The notes: a model not told the origin generated them from the sequence alone. A stretch of 64,000 nt of DNA from Dimorphilus gyrociliatus (GCA_904063045.1 CAJFCJ010000001.1:1929501-1993500); one strand, 5' to 3'; counted from the stretch's first letter, positions 1 to 11,922 are shown. Numbers and translations are program-made.

Positions 1-2962
1 CGATTTCTTCTAATTTCTTCGCCTCGAATATTTTGTCAGCGGTGGCTTTATGTTCGGTAAAATTTAAATATATTTAACTCACGGATTTTAGATTTAATGC
101 TATTTTCTATTTTTACCCAAACTTTTTAAAGGGAAAGTATGGCAATTTAACTGCTTGTCAAGTAGTTGGAAATCTTTGTTCTATGATCCTTCATAAATTG
201 AACGATAATCCTAATGCATGTACGGAATATGTTAGATTACGCGGGAATACTCCAGGAGAAGGAGATTGGTAAATTATTTAATAAGTGGATCATTAATAGG
301 ATATGAATTGTATATATTTTTTTTACATATTATCTAGGAAAACCAATTTGCCAATGTTATACTATTCACTCAAAGCTACTGATGTATTAACTACTACACA
401 AATTACAACTTCATTTACATTTCCAAACACTCAAATGCCTTTTATCGTTACGAAATATCATACCAATGGAACATTTCTAGGAATGGGACCAGTTACTGGT
501 GGTTTACTACAACTATGTAAGCAACATATTTCGTGGTTAGATGCTGCCTATAACTTTGGAACGGATTTTACTCAAACGGTTGATAATTACATAATAACAA
601 TTAAAGTGTAATTAACTAATGATATTTGTTTCTTCTTTCAGTGTCAAATTCCGGTTAAGGATCTGCTTGATTCACCTCAGTACGAAACTATATTTTACGA
701 CTTATGTGAGTAATTTGTATCTAATTGTTTTATGGTGTAGACGTTAATTATTTCTCATATAACCATTATAGTTTTAGAATTCGAAAAGGAAGGAAAGAAA
801 TATTTATTCAGCGTTCCAAGTCTTGTTGAAGATTTTGAAGATAGTAATGGTCAAAAACCGAATACTGGTTCTCAGGAGGATGATTGGAAATTGACTAGAC
901 GATTCTTCTTAGTTGATAGAGTTAGTGGATATGAAGAAATACGTGTAAATGAAAATGATCAACAAGGTACTGGTCCAGCGTCTCCATCTTCACAGCAAAA
1001 TAATAATAGACGGCAAAAGGCAATTCGATATGCTAAGAGTTTAACTTTGACCGTAAGATTACAAGATGTAAGCAACAAAGAGGGTAAAATCTACCCTCCA
1101 TTTTTAAAGATAAAATATGATCATGTGCTTGAGGAAGACTTCGAAAATGGAAAAGTCGAAGTCTCTTTCAATGTCGTTTACGAAATGAACACAAACTCTT
1201 ATAGAACGGGCATGAGAATCTCAATAGCAGTCTTAAGTAGTCTAGCCATAGTCTATGCGTTCTTTCAAACTTGGAATTGGTATAAAAGATCAGGAAGAAT
1301 AAATTGTGATTTCTTCAGTTTAATAAAGATTGTACTATACAGTTTTGGATCTGTTGGAAATGCATTGTTTGCGGTAGCTCTAGGATCATCATTCTATTGG
1401 GTTGTCACTTTTAAGGTAAGGGGGATAGTGGAAAAAAAAACCATATTACACTTACATAAAAAATCCTCCACTCCTGAAATAATATTTGTTCTCCTAATAG
1501 AATCAAAGCGCTGTAACGCTCCTCCCTCCAACCTCAGATCAAGAAACAACGTTTGTTATTTGTATGGTATTGGCGTTTGTCTTCAAGCTACTCGACCTAT
1601 TTCATTTGATCTACGTTCAAGTAAGTTGAAAATACATGCATTATTGGAGACTTTAACTTTAGACTGCTTCTTCTATTTCTTAATAGTCTAGCATTGATAT
1701 ATTTTGTATCGATTGGGAAAGACCAAAGAAAGAGGGTGAATCGATATCAATCTGGAGAACTTACTTTGTTGCTAACGAATGGAATGAGTTACAAACATTC
1801 CGTAAAACTTCGACAACCTTCCAGCTTATATTAACTATCTTCTTCCTCCATGTAGTTGGTTTTGAAAATTTAGCTAGTAAAGACCCAAAAAGTAGATACA
1901 ATCCCTCAGACGAAGATTATGTTAGTGAAAATTCAAGATTATTCCGTTTTGCCATAGGTGGCGCTGTCTATTTGGTCATTGCCATCTCTCAATGGCTTAT
2001 TTATGTAATATTTTATCAACGTTTTATTGAGGACAAGATCCGACAATATGTAGATTTTTGTTCTCTATCTAATGTTAGTCTGTTTATACTCGAAAATGAT
2101 TTGTTCGGATATTATATTCATGGAAGATCTCCCCATGGGCGGGCCGATGCTACTCTCAAGGAAATGTATGAATTTTTAGATGCTGAAAGAAACGATAAAT
2201 GCCCAAAAAGGGGTATAGATGTAAACGGGGATCAACAGACATTCCAAATAGCAATTCCAAGAGCTCTGAAAGACGAATACGACCGCCTAACTCAAGACCT
2301 AGCTAAAAGGGTAATTATCTTTAATTAATTTATTTATTTGATAAGATTACTGTTTGTATTTTATTCCAAACAGTTAAATTCAATACAAACTAACGATAAG
2401 AACCAGAGGCAATTTCAATCGGATTTAATGGCTGTGGAGACATATACATCAGTTAATAAACTACTACAATCATTTATTAGTGGCGTAAGTTAACAAATCA
2501 TTTTTACTATTTGTGTCATTGCATCATTAATAACAAAAACTATTTACAAAATTGTAGGATAGAACGGATATAACATACTCGGGACCACAGCGTAAAACGT
2601 TTGTAGAGGGTCTATTAAACATCGAATTGAATGATACAACACATAATGGCATATTTTATGAGGACGATGGTCATTCTTTCGACTCAGTCTTATTTTTTGG
2701 TAACGAAACAACATTAGTTATTTTCGAACTATTGTTATTTAACCTGGTCGACTTTATTGCGCGCAATTTCGTATTGGCCGCATTTGTAACCTACATTGTT
2801 ATACACGTAAGTAGAAAAAAAACCTAAAATATCTTTAATATTCAATTTATCCTTTCACTATCCTCTTTCTTCTTTAAACAGTTAATCGCTATGATAAGAG
2901 AAAGTACCAGTAGCTCCAATTTGGCGAAGAAGACTCTAGTTGACAAACGTTTCCTTATATAG
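1..2962 (+). CDS. TMEM67: Meckelin (TMEM67), 3' part
   Basis: Meckelin is a multi-pass receptor-like protein of the ciliary transition zone. The gene enters from the left, so the N-terminus is missing. Exons read: up to 56, 132-268, 338-578, 642-705, 772-1415, 1501-1620, 1687-2310, 2374-2484, 2558-2806 and 2882-2962 (TAG). All joins keep frame, giving about 774 residues against 995 in human. Family blocks are clear: LTACQVVGN in the cysteine-rich part, GLLQLC, FLVDRVSG, CIDWERPK, IWRTYFVANEWNE, RFIEDKIRQ, FGYYIHGRS, and the C-terminal KTLVDKRFLI, which nearly matches human. Hydrophobic stretches fit the usual membrane segments. Introns are 52-95 bp. Identification is firm; exact exon ends are hand-placed. 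Confidence 0.96.
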
Positions 2963-3407
2963 AGGCTTGCAAATTCTTTCAGGTGCTTTAACTCTTTTTG
3001 TTAAACATGATGGTTTATATTTTTTACTTGTTTTTCTAAATCTTTTCAAAAAATGTCTCAAAGATATCAAAGAATTGTATTTATGTGATTTTATTAAATA
3101 TACAATATATAAGTATATTATCTATGTCTCTATGTTTTAATTAATTAACAATGCAGTTAAATTTTTAGCTTTTCCATCGTCTGGAAAGTTATTTCCCTCA
3201 TTTATTCTGTTTCTAATTCCTGCTTCACACTCCCCTTTTATCCATCTATGCCTTTATGTTTTCTCATTTCCTTTTAATTACATTATACATTTTACTAAAT
3301 TCATTTATTATTAATTGTAGAGAATCTCTTAATACTCTTTTCCTTAGTTTAAAAGCAATTAATTAATTGATTAATTAATTGATTAAAAGTAAAAGTACTT
3401 TTTTGTA
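2963..3407. other. Gap between convergent genes
   Basis: AT-rich sequence between the meckelin stop and the stop of the minus-strand gene. It probably holds both 3' untranslated regions. A short palindromic run of TTAATTAA units lies at about 3,355-3,382. The open frames here are AT-rich and look like chance. Confidence 0.6.
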
Positions 3408-4563
3408 TCATATTCTTAAATTTGAGGGAATGCTAAAATTCTTCATTAGTCTCTTTCTTCTGGTCTCAATAGGTTTTTCACGCTCACAATCAATGTTGAA
3501 ACCTTTAAATAGCATTATTTTTATATTATATATTGATGGCATATATATATATATATATTCCTTACAAATCTTATCATTGTACTCTTCTTCATCTGATATC
3601 CCTTTCGTTATTGTTTCCAGAATTTCATCCTTAATTTACATTGATTTCAATCAAATTTGTGCATATTTATTTAAAAATCGTGAAATACTAACTGTTAATA
3701 TGTACTGTTGAAATTCATTATCTTTTATTAAATGTCCAACAGATTCAATTAAAATGCTATAAACACTTAAAAAAGGGAATATAAACAATATTTTAAAACG
3801 AAAGAACACGATCAGAATAAAACAAACTAACCAAAATATGCATATCATTTGATCTTTCTGATCAATTAATCTTGTTAATTCTCCTGTTTCTTTCACAGTG
3901 CGATAATCCTGTATGTTACATATGTAATCCTTCATTGATATGTTGCTATTTAAATTCGCTATAATAATAGAGTGTATATTAAATGAACCTTTTCTAAAAC
4001 AATCAACTCTTCTATTAAGTTTTGTATCAAATTTAAAGTAAAATCTATATACTTTGTCCAAAAGGTAGATAAAACTTTTAAAAGCTCATTAGCCGTTTGT
4101 ACCACTTGACATGGAGAATTGATATTTTTCAACCAATTAATAGTACTCTTGGCTATAATCTATACATGTTGAATAGAGAGTTATTACAGATTTAATTTTA
4201 AAGTTCTATATCAATAATAACAAACCTGAAAATGGCTTTCAACCACATCGGGATCAGTTTTCAAAAGTATAATAATAATTTTTGCACTCTTACTGAACAG
4301 TTTATCATCTTTTGTCTCTGCTAAACTACTATACAGTATTTCAATTGTTTCCTAATCATATGGACAAACATAAAGAAATAAATAGTGTTTACTTGTTTCA
4401 TTGAAGAACTAACTTGACAAAATTCTTGTCGATTTAAAATTCGATTTAGTATATCAATATCTAAAGTCTTTATGAAAATATTATCAATTTATACCTTTTA
4501 AAAAACCCATAAATTACTCACTTTCGCCAAATAATCGTTGTTTTTTATAAGATTTTCATCCAT
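3408..4563 (-). CDS. Unrecognised helical protein, about 230 aa
   Basis: I do not recognise this protein. Eight small exons join in frame: 4522-4563 (ATG), 4414-4467, 4226-4351, 3989-4159, 3832-3908, 3693-3756, 3566-3629 and 3408-3502 (TGA). Every join preserves phase across introns of 54-80 bp, which is the main evidence that the gene is real; no single open frame shows it. The product is about 230 residues, rich in leucine and isoleucine, with amphipathic helices (for example KIIIILLKTDPDVVESHF and ANELLKVLSTFW) resembling HEAT or armadillo repeats, then an acidic segment (SDEEEYNDK) and a basic C-terminus (TRRKRLMKNF). There is no signal peptide or membrane segment. It is transcribed towards meckelin. 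An ARM/HEAT-type adaptor is possible, but I assign no function. Confidence 0.6.
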
Positions 4564-5392
4564 ATTAAAACGTTTTACAGTCTTTTAGAAGTCGAGTTAT
4601 AAAGTATCCCACTTTTTAGGTTGAAAAAAAAAAACAATGAAAATACTGTACAATGGAGAGGAAAAAAAAGACGATCATCTTTCTGAGGCCTATACATACA
4701 AATGTATATGCTAACCAAGGTTATTTTCACGATCCAAGTCCTTTTCAATATCCTTTTTATACTTTTCTATTAAAATTACCTAATTGAATAGAAGTGAAAA
4801 GTCATTATGTCAAAATCTTTCAATTATGAAAGGTTCAACGTGTTTGATTAGATTTTATCATGCTCAATAGCACAACAACAACGACGACAACGACGACGAC
4901 GAAAACGACAACAACAACAAAAATAACAATCATTATACAAAGTACTGTTTTTATGTCGCTACCTTTAGTATAGTTCATAAAACTAGCAAAAAATACATTA
5001 ATTCTCTCAATATACAGTATATATTGTATAATGTATATATAGATTACAGTAATACTAATTATATATAACTTATATACAAACTATAATACTTTATGTTGTA
5101 TCTATACAAAAATTTAAACGCCATTTTTTCCACTTTCTATTACTTTGGTATAATTAAAAAAAAGCAAGCAATTACAAGCTGATCAATATAGAAGTGAGAA
5201 AAAAAATTAAAGGATAAACAGGCCTAATAAAAATTACAAATATGGCGTATGATAAATATTTTGTTTAATTTTAAAAATAAATATAAATAATAGGGATGAT
5301 GACTATAACGATAATTCTAATGATTATGATGAGTAATTAAAAGTATTCAGAATAGCTTTATAAAAAGTCTTATAATTTTATTATTGTCAAGT
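4564..5392. other. Divergent intergenic region
   Basis: 829 bp between the starts of the minus-strand helical protein and the plus-strand LRR protein, so it presumably contains both promoters. It is AT-rich with a triplet repeat (4,870-4,925) and TATA-like runs at about 5,010-5,080. I see no conserved element. Confidence 0.5.
4870..4925. repeat. CAA/CGA trinucleotide tract
   Basis: Imperfect triplet repeat made of CAA and CGA units, in the gap upstream of the two divergent genes at 4,563 and 5,393. No open frame uses it. Confidence 0.85.
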
Positions 5393-6936
5393 ATGAAAAG
5401 GGAATTGTTTCTTTTGAATTATTTAATCATCCTACATGCATCAGCATCCTTCCAGAATAAAGTTGTTTATCCAGATTTAGTTTGTTACGCATTAATATCT
5501 ATTGAAAATTATATAATGGCTCTATTACCTATTTACAGTGTGGTAAACCGTGTAGTCAGATATCAAAGAATAAAATTATCTGTGATGGAAGTAAGGAGAA
5601 ACCGGAAGTTGTATTTGAAATGGCTGGGAGATGTATAGACGATTCGTGGAGTGAATCTCATTTAAATGTATCTCTACCAGATGGTGGAGTTCTGTCAAAT
5701 AAGTTATTAAATCCCATAAAAAGTGTACAAAATTTACAAATTTCGTCGAAAAACAATACTATAACATTTGAAAGTGATTCTTTTAAGGATCTCACCAAGC
5801 TAGAAACGCTTGACGTTACTGAGGCTATGTTCGATAATAACGAATTGAAAGACGCTTCAAACGTGCTGTCCGCCTCGAGCTCTTTCAAGGAAATACGAAT
5901 TAGTTCAACATTTTCAGGCTGTTCGTGTTCGTATTATTCGTTAATTGCCAAATTTCGTTCTCTAGGAACAAATATTAGGGAAAAAGGGACAAATGACTGC
6001 TTTAGTACGGATAAAAATGGTTCAATTGCCAATTACTTTTGTAGAATGATTGTTGAAGAGGGAAAACTTCAGCGTTTCATATATTTTTTACTTACAATAT
6101 GCCTTCTTGGTTTGTCGATATCAACTGTCTTTGCAACAAGTGGCCTTAGGTCAGTCTTATCTGCTCCATATAGTTACACTGAAAGAATAAACTCTGAAGA
6201 AAATAGCCTCCGTCAACTAGAATCCGAACAAAAAGAGCTAATGATTCTGAAGGAGATAATTGACCCCTGTAATAGGACTAATGAGGCAATTAGAACCCTG
6301 AGGGCCAGATTGAAGCAACAAGAAAAGAATGCTGACTTCACTGCCGAATCCCCTGTTGATTTAACGCCTTCTAATAGGGAAAAGATTGTTGAGTATGAAC
6401 ATCAAAAGGAAGCACCTCTCGCCTACACAAGAACAGTTAATCAAGAAAACCTATATAATGTTGTAAGCAACGACGGTATAGTTGTCGCTGTTCCCGAGGG
6501 ATGTAAACAAAAATTTTGTATCAAATCCCCTTCGGTTAATGTTGAACTAGGCCCCTCTGGGTGTGGCGGAACAGAGTTTCGTGTCTCTAAATTGACAAAA
6601 CCCTCAAATAAGGCACTAAAGAATGAAAAAGAAATTGAGACCTTACAAACTAAGCGGATTCGTACTAGTAAAGCGAGAAAGTCTCGTCGTATTCGCAAGA
6701 AAAAAATAAACCGTCAGAGTGTATCCTTCAATGACAAAGGTGAGCATTGGGCGGAATTTGATCGTCAAGGCACATCGTCTCAATTTGCGAGTAGAGGTCA
6801 ACTCTCACAAAAACTATATGGTGTTATGAAAAGAATGTCGGAAGAGGATGAACTTAACTCTTCTAAAAACAATTACTATTTGCCGGAACATATGGATGCT
6901 TCCTTTGATCAAGATCAGAGGTGGCAAAGGGGATGA
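5393..6936 (+). CDS. LRR-type single-pass membrane protein
   Basis: Two exons: 5393-5479 and 5539-6936, joined by a 59-bp phase-0 intron; about 494 residues. The N-terminus (MKRELFLLNYL...) is a signal peptide. Exon 2 opens with an LRR N-cap-like cysteine cluster (CGKPC, then IIC and GRC). Two or three weak leucine-rich repeats follow (VQNLQIS, LTKLETLDV, FKEIRIS), then a C-cap-like cluster (CSCSYYSL...NDCF...FCRM). A membrane helix lies at about residues 208-228 (FIYFLLTICLLGLSISTVFA). The roughly 265-residue tail is cytoplasmic, with a charged coiled-coil-like stretch and a basic block (KARKSRRIRKKK). Architecture fits a short LRR receptor or adhesion protein. No named family recognised. 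The ATG at 5393 was preferred to the in-frame TTG at 5384. Confidence 0.7.
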
Positions 6937-7849
6937 GCTGCTTTAAATAACCAGCTATTTAAGATATTTTCTTAATCGTCCGTAATAGCCTTGTTAAATC
7001 TGAGATAATAAGGAAACCAGGTCAATGAGGATGGGAAGAGGTATAATAGCGTAACTGCATTAGCGACTAAAAGGAGAGGCCATAATATTTGCAAGTAATT
7101 TTTAAGTATGCTTATTTTATATTATTTAATGGCATTTTTAGGTTTTTACCATGTTTTTTTTATCTTAATAATATAAGAAAAAAAAGAATTTTATCTGCTA
7201 AGCATACCGCCCACCTGTGAAGATATATTGTAATTCCTTGTATATCTGCAACTTGAAAAGGTCGGCTTAAATCGATAACTAAATAGGCAATTTACAACTG
7301 GGATTTAGCATCCAGGCCGACTATACGCAAGGTAACATTTATCTACATAACCTGGCTTGCCATCACAGTAAAATGCATCCTGCAAAGGATTAAGTTACAG
7401 CATTTTCGCAAATGTTCTATTTTAGGTAAATCATTCTTTCTGCTGCAAAACTATATAATGCATAGTAATTTCCCTTCTGTTTCCTAGTTTTGGGTACTGT
7501 ATTTCATTTGCTTTCGATTATATTTACTCAAATTACATTAAAGTTATCTAATCCGATAAGTAGAGAATTAACACTTTTCCGAAAGCTTTTTTTCCCTTAC
7601 GCAATCAATCATATATATTTTATAATAAAAATACCATTTCATGTACAAAAAACAAAAAAGAAAGAAAATGAAAGATTACCTCTTTTCTTTTATTAATTTC
7701 AATAATGGACTAGTATCCAAAAACATGCATTGGGAAAAAATATAACAGTTTCTTTTTGTTTTTTATATATAATCATAAGGCATCTAATATATAGGATTCT
7801 GCACAGTCTTTTTTTTCTTTTCTATTTCGAAACCATCTCTCTTACCCTT
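6937..7849. other. Gap between convergent genes
   Basis: 913 bp between the LRR-protein stop and the SRF stop. It holds 3' untranslated sequence and one copy of a short dispersed repeat (7,352-7,427). The open frames at 7,490-7,939 are AT-rich and not supported. Confidence 0.5.
7352..7427 (+). repeat. Dispersed repeat, copy 1
   Basis: About 75 bp that aligns with 8,776-8,854. The shared core is CTGCAAAGGATTAAGTTAC, followed by a second shared block, ATGTTCTATTTT. Same orientation as copy 2, about 1.4 kb away. The stem found in copy 2 is degraded here. Confidence 0.7.
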
Positions 7850-9438
7850 TTATCTTTTCTTTGGGATACTCGTGAAAACAGTTTGCACATCTGCTGTAAA
7901 AAAAAACCATTAAAAGTTTATTATAAAGGTTATTACTAAAGAAAGAATATACAGTATACAAGTGAAAGTATATCGTAGGAAATAAGTTATAAAACGATAA
8001 ACGATTCTCTTACTTGCAGTAGACACGCTTTGGCCAACACTTTGCGGTACGTTTATTACGTAAGTATCTTGAGAATTAGCTTGCGTTGAGTTTGATGAAA
8101 CTGGTCCTATTAATATTGCACCGTTAGTTTGCAGTATAGGTGTCTGAGAATCGGGTACTGGCTTAATTACGCCTCCTGTTACAATAATTTGCGAAGTTTG
8201 TTCGCTTGCTGTCACTGAATGTGTTTTATTAGTGGACGGTGCTGTTAAAAAAATAAATCACATAAATAAATAAAATATTAAATAATTTAATAGCCATACA
8301 AGATATAAAGATTGAATTCTACGATAATAAAACTATAATAAACTTTACAATATCAATATAAATTAAAAGTATATTTATTCGCCTATTAGACTTGAGAAGT
8401 TGGCTCTTATAATTAATTATTAATTCTTTTAGACTTATCGAATTAGCGTAAAAAAAAGAGAACAAGTAGTAATTGTTAAACAGTTAAAAAGTCTTGTATA
8501 ACTATTAATTTACAAAGTGAGTGCACTTTGCAAAAACACGTATTTGTCGGCCTACTCACCAGTAGTAGAAGTCTGAAAAGGGAGGTGAGCTGGAGGTGGT
8601 TGAGACGTCATTTTCGTCGGAGTAACGCTATTTCCCGAATGGGCTGGAGGAGGACGGGTTGTAACGGTAACTTCATGTTGGTTAGATTGGGGAGATAGGT
8701 CCTGAAAAAGAAAAAAATTTTATAAGAGGATTACGTATCCAGTCTAACAGAGTGTAAGGAAACATTCCCAATATAGCTTGTACAGCAAAAGCACCCTGCA
8801 AAAGGATTAAGTTACAACATTCTTTTGCAGTTTCCACATGTTCTATTTTTGGTAGTTGTTATCCCTATAACAGTGTTATATTATAATAAGCTATAATTAC
8901 CGATTTTCCTTGAGAGTCCGCTTCGGAACTTTCAGGTGTGTTTAAGCACTTTTGAATCAAAGATTTTCCGCTATCACTTGTTATCATAGGCTGTAATTTT
9001 TTGGTAGCAAAAGTATAAACATGACCCGTTTCACTGGCGACCAGTAGCATTACTTGGGTTCCAGTCAATGTTGAAAGTTCGTAGGCCTTTAGGATTAACA
9101 TTAATTAATTCATTATTCCTTTTAAAATTGCATTAAAATTAAATTTCAATTTTTACCTTTTTCATTATACCAGTCTTCCTTTTGCTGAAGGTAGTATACC
9201 TTCTTAGTTTATTCTCTATGAATTCCATTTTGATCTTGACCCTACCTTTCGTTTTCTTAGTTGCATGCCTGGTAGGACCTCCAGAGCTTGTTTGTTCGTC
9301 TAATCTAGCTTGGGACGAGGTCCGTTTTAAAGAATTCCCAGTCTCGTCATCTGACTCTCCAAGCTCACCGTAGTCACCGTCATAATCGTAACTTTCATTT
9401 ACAAAACATAAATTACCGTCCGATTGATGCATTGCCAT
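7850..9438 (-). CDS. SRF: Serum response factor (MADS-box)
   Basis: SRF is the nuclear MADS-box transcription factor that binds CArG boxes, CC(A/T)6GG, and drives immediate-early and cytoskeletal genes. Five exons: 9157-9438, 8901-9086, 8560-8701, 8014-8241 and 7850-7893, phases consistent, about 293 residues (human 508). The MADS box and SAM extension span about residues 65-145 and are nearly identical to vertebrate SRF (GRVKIKMEFIENKLRRYTTF; TLTGTQVMLLVASETGHVYTF). The rest is a short acidic N-terminus and a Pro/Thr/Ser/Gln-rich tail with a hydrophobic block (TNGAILIGPV, QDTYVINVP) as in family activation domains. The start is the first ATG (9438); an in-frame TTG lies just upstream. Intron 2 carries copy 2 of a dispersed repeat, and two CArG boxes lie upstream. 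The last small exon (13 codons) is the least certain part. Confidence 0.95.
8776..8854 (+). repeat. Dispersed repeat, copy 2, with hairpin
   Basis: Inside SRF intron 2. Contains a hairpin at 8,796-8,830: CTGCAAAAGGAT and ATTCTTTTGCAG pair as a 12-bp stem (nine perfect pairs at the base, one G-T) around an 11-base loop. The flanks on both sides also match copy 1, so the repeat is longer than the hairpin. It could be a small non-autonomous element or a structured RNA; the sequence does not decide. Confidence 0.65.
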
Positions 9439-9684
9439 TATTGTGTTGTTCAATCTACTAGTCAGCTTTTGAGTTGTGATTAATTACTCCGCTGAACGTT
9501 ACAAGGTTTATTATATTACTACGCGAAATAGTTCTTATATTTTTTTACATCTATTCTTATTAATTCACCGTTTAAAAAGATATAAAAATTTCTTTGCACT
9601 AAAAGTTTTAAAAGATAAATAGTTATCGTTAAACGGAAATGTTTACTTTCGGTTTTTTAAACACGTACTACTTTTAATGACTAA

Positions 9685-9694
9685 CCAAATATGG
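9685..9694. promoter_or_regulatory. CArG box (CCAAATATGG)
   Basis: Perfect match to CC(A/T)6GG about 247 bp upstream of the SRF start codon. The motif is the known binding site of SRF itself. Function here is inferred from motif and position. Confidence 0.65.
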
Positions 9695-9796
9695 CATCAA
9701 CTACCGTATTAGGAAAAGCGCTCCTTTTCTGGTGAAATTATATGATTGCTATTGACATTTCTCAATAAAACATATTGAAAGACAGTTGAAGTTTTT

Positions 9797-9806
9797 CCTT
9801 TTATGG
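9797..9806. promoter_or_regulatory. CArG box (CCTTTTATGG)
   Basis: Second perfect CC(A/T)6GG match, about 360 bp upstream of the SRF start and 102 bp beyond the first. Paired CArG boxes are known in vertebrate SRF promoters and mediate autoregulation. Confidence 0.65.
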
Positions 9807-10141
9807 TCATAATTACATACGATAATGATAGAACTAGTTAAAATTGAAGATAGAGCCATCTGTTGTTTAACACATATTTTGTTGAAACTTAAAGCGAGCC
9901 AAAATATTTATAGTTTCCCTTTTGGAAAATCTGTATTTTCTTTACAATATATGTGTTAAGGACATTCCCCTTAACAAATAAAAGAATAAATTATGTAATC
10001 AGTTGTTTTATTTATAAAATTACGTCATTATTCCCGGAAGAATTTAGTCTTATCATCTCAAGCTGTCACCTAACCTCTCTGTAGCAATTATCAGTTTTAT
10101 ATTTATCATTAGAATTGAAAATGCTTTATCCATTAAGATTC

Positions 10142-11457
10142 CTATTCTTGTAATCTACAGAAAACGCAAATGTCAACTTCGCTCTTTGACTGAACCTGGG
10201 CTATAGAGAATGGTTTGCCGCAACGCGAACACTGGAGCATCTTTCCGACAATTGCCTTCTTTGATTCTAAGACAATCGGTATTGAATCTGAGTCTTCAAC
10301 ATTCCATAATCTTATTGTGCAGTCCTTACTACCGGATATTAGGAAGTCTTTATCAGAAGAAATATCTATACATTCTACCCAATCTCCGTGACCTTGCAAT
10401 CTTAAACTTTGTAAGATTTGCTCACCTTCCGTATCCCATACGCAAACTCCCGAATCATACCCTCCGGTAACTGTAAACGCAAAGAATAGTCGTTTCTAAG
10501 TACTTATTGAATGTCTAATAAGACAAGACTCTTACCTAATAAAAGTCCATCATCAGAAAATTTACAACAACTTACAGAACCTTGGTGAGCCTTCTCTATC
10601 TTTTCGGGTCCCTGTAACCTATACTGACCGGTGGAGACATCCCAAACGCAAACATTTTTATCCCAACTGGAAGTTGCCAAATGACGTTCATCTTGTGAAA
10701 AGGATGCGCATGAAACTATATTACTATGACCTTCTAGCGTGACAGTTTTTTTAAATGTTCTTAAATCATATAATTTGCATGTTTTATCCATACTAGTTGT
10801 TGCTATTCTATCACTCATTGGACTAAAAGTGACTGAAGTTACAGTTGTATTATGCAGGTCTCCTATTTCCTTTATTAAATCTCCTGATCTTTCATCCCAC
10901 AATGAAACTAAATGACTGATATCCGACACAGAAACGATTGTTTTATCGTCTGATGAATAATCACAGGCAGTTACAACACCTCTATTAGCTTTCTCCCATA
11001 AAATAGCTGAGCTTTCAACGTCAATTAGTTTAACTCTTTTATCCCATCCTCCTGATACAAACTTCTGGCCATCTAAAGTCAAACAAGAGAATATATCCTT
11101 AATGATTGCATCTCTTATATTTTTCAATAAGTTGTATTATTAAATTATAACAAAAATAAAAGTCTTACCAGATGATATTCTTGCACCGGAGCATCTATTT
11201 GAATGGCATCTTATCCAACAAATATTATTTCCCGTTTCAGTTGACCATATACCAACAGTTCCATCCCAAGAAGACGAAATTATCCGTTCATCCTTGTCAA
11301 AAAACTGACAAGTAGTTACAGTCTGCGTGTGACCGCGTAGAGATCTGACCCTGACTTGAGCTAATGCTTCATTCTCCCACCCACCGTCTGGTATTGTTGG
11401 TGTTGGAGTTCTCTTTTCTTCATCGCTTTCTACTCCTAAAGGATCAATTTCGTCCAT
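10142..11457 (-). CDS. WDR88: WD40-repeat protein, WDR88
   Basis: Three exons: 11169-11457, 10536-11111 and 10142-10470, about 397 residues. Seven or so WD40 units are readable, with GH dipeptides and WD/YD ends (SSWDGTVGIWS, GGWDKRVKLID, SMDKTCKLYD, SSWDKNVCVWD, GYDSGVCVWD, GSKDCTIRLWN), so it should fold as one beta-propeller. After the last blade comes a four-cysteine zinc-binding-like tail (LQCSRCGKPFSI...ICVFCRLQ) that matches the C-terminus of vertebrate WDR88 (QCERC...CVFCR). This tail makes the assignment specific. WDR88 has no well-established biochemical role. The start used is MDEIDPLG at 11457; an upstream in-frame GTG and a possible extra 5' exon cannot be excluded. The second acceptor (AAGAG, exon from 11111) was chosen to keep phase. 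Confidence 0.88.
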
Positions 11458-11922
11458 TGGACAAACATTCACTCCTCTTGAACCTAAACCTTAAATTAGA
11501 GATAGGCACTGATAAGATGAAATATCAATGTTTGGCGAATGAAAAGTGCCTAAGCTAGTCCAAGCTAATACCCTAATAATTACTAAAATGTTCATTAAGA
11601 GTGTTTTGACATATTTAAAAAATGATAGTTAACGACAGAAAATTAAACTATAATAATCAATAACCTGTTATTATCTACGATATACAATTCAGTTACGACT
11701 AATCTGCAGATTTTGTGAAAGAATATATCAGAAAACTGTCGTGAGAGTTTTCATTTCTGTGTTGTTATAGACGCCGGGAAAAACTGGTTCCAATGTCCTA
11801 ATTTCCATAAATGTTGTATACATAAACTACATATTTTTCTACGTCTCATAAAAGAATAAAAAAATAAAAATTTAATTGTACATTTTTTCACTTCCGGTGA
11901 GGGGAACCAGATTTTCGCAATT
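11458..11922. other. Divergent intergenic region
   Basis: 465 bp between the divergent starts of WDR88 and MARCHF6, presumably holding both promoters. A CACTTCCGG ETS-like site at about 11,889-11,897 sits 26 bp before the MARCHF6 ATG. Nothing coding seen. Confidence 0.5.

Larger units (their letters stand above)
9439..10141. other. SRF upstream region
   Basis: 703 bp between the SRF start and the WDR88 stop, both on the minus strand. It carries the presumptive SRF promoter with two perfect CArG boxes. No coding sequence seen. Confidence 0.6.

Noticed and set aside
10210-10470. Plus-strand open frame opposite the WDR88 last exons
   Set aside because: Antisense shadow of WD40 coding sequence; no recognisable product.
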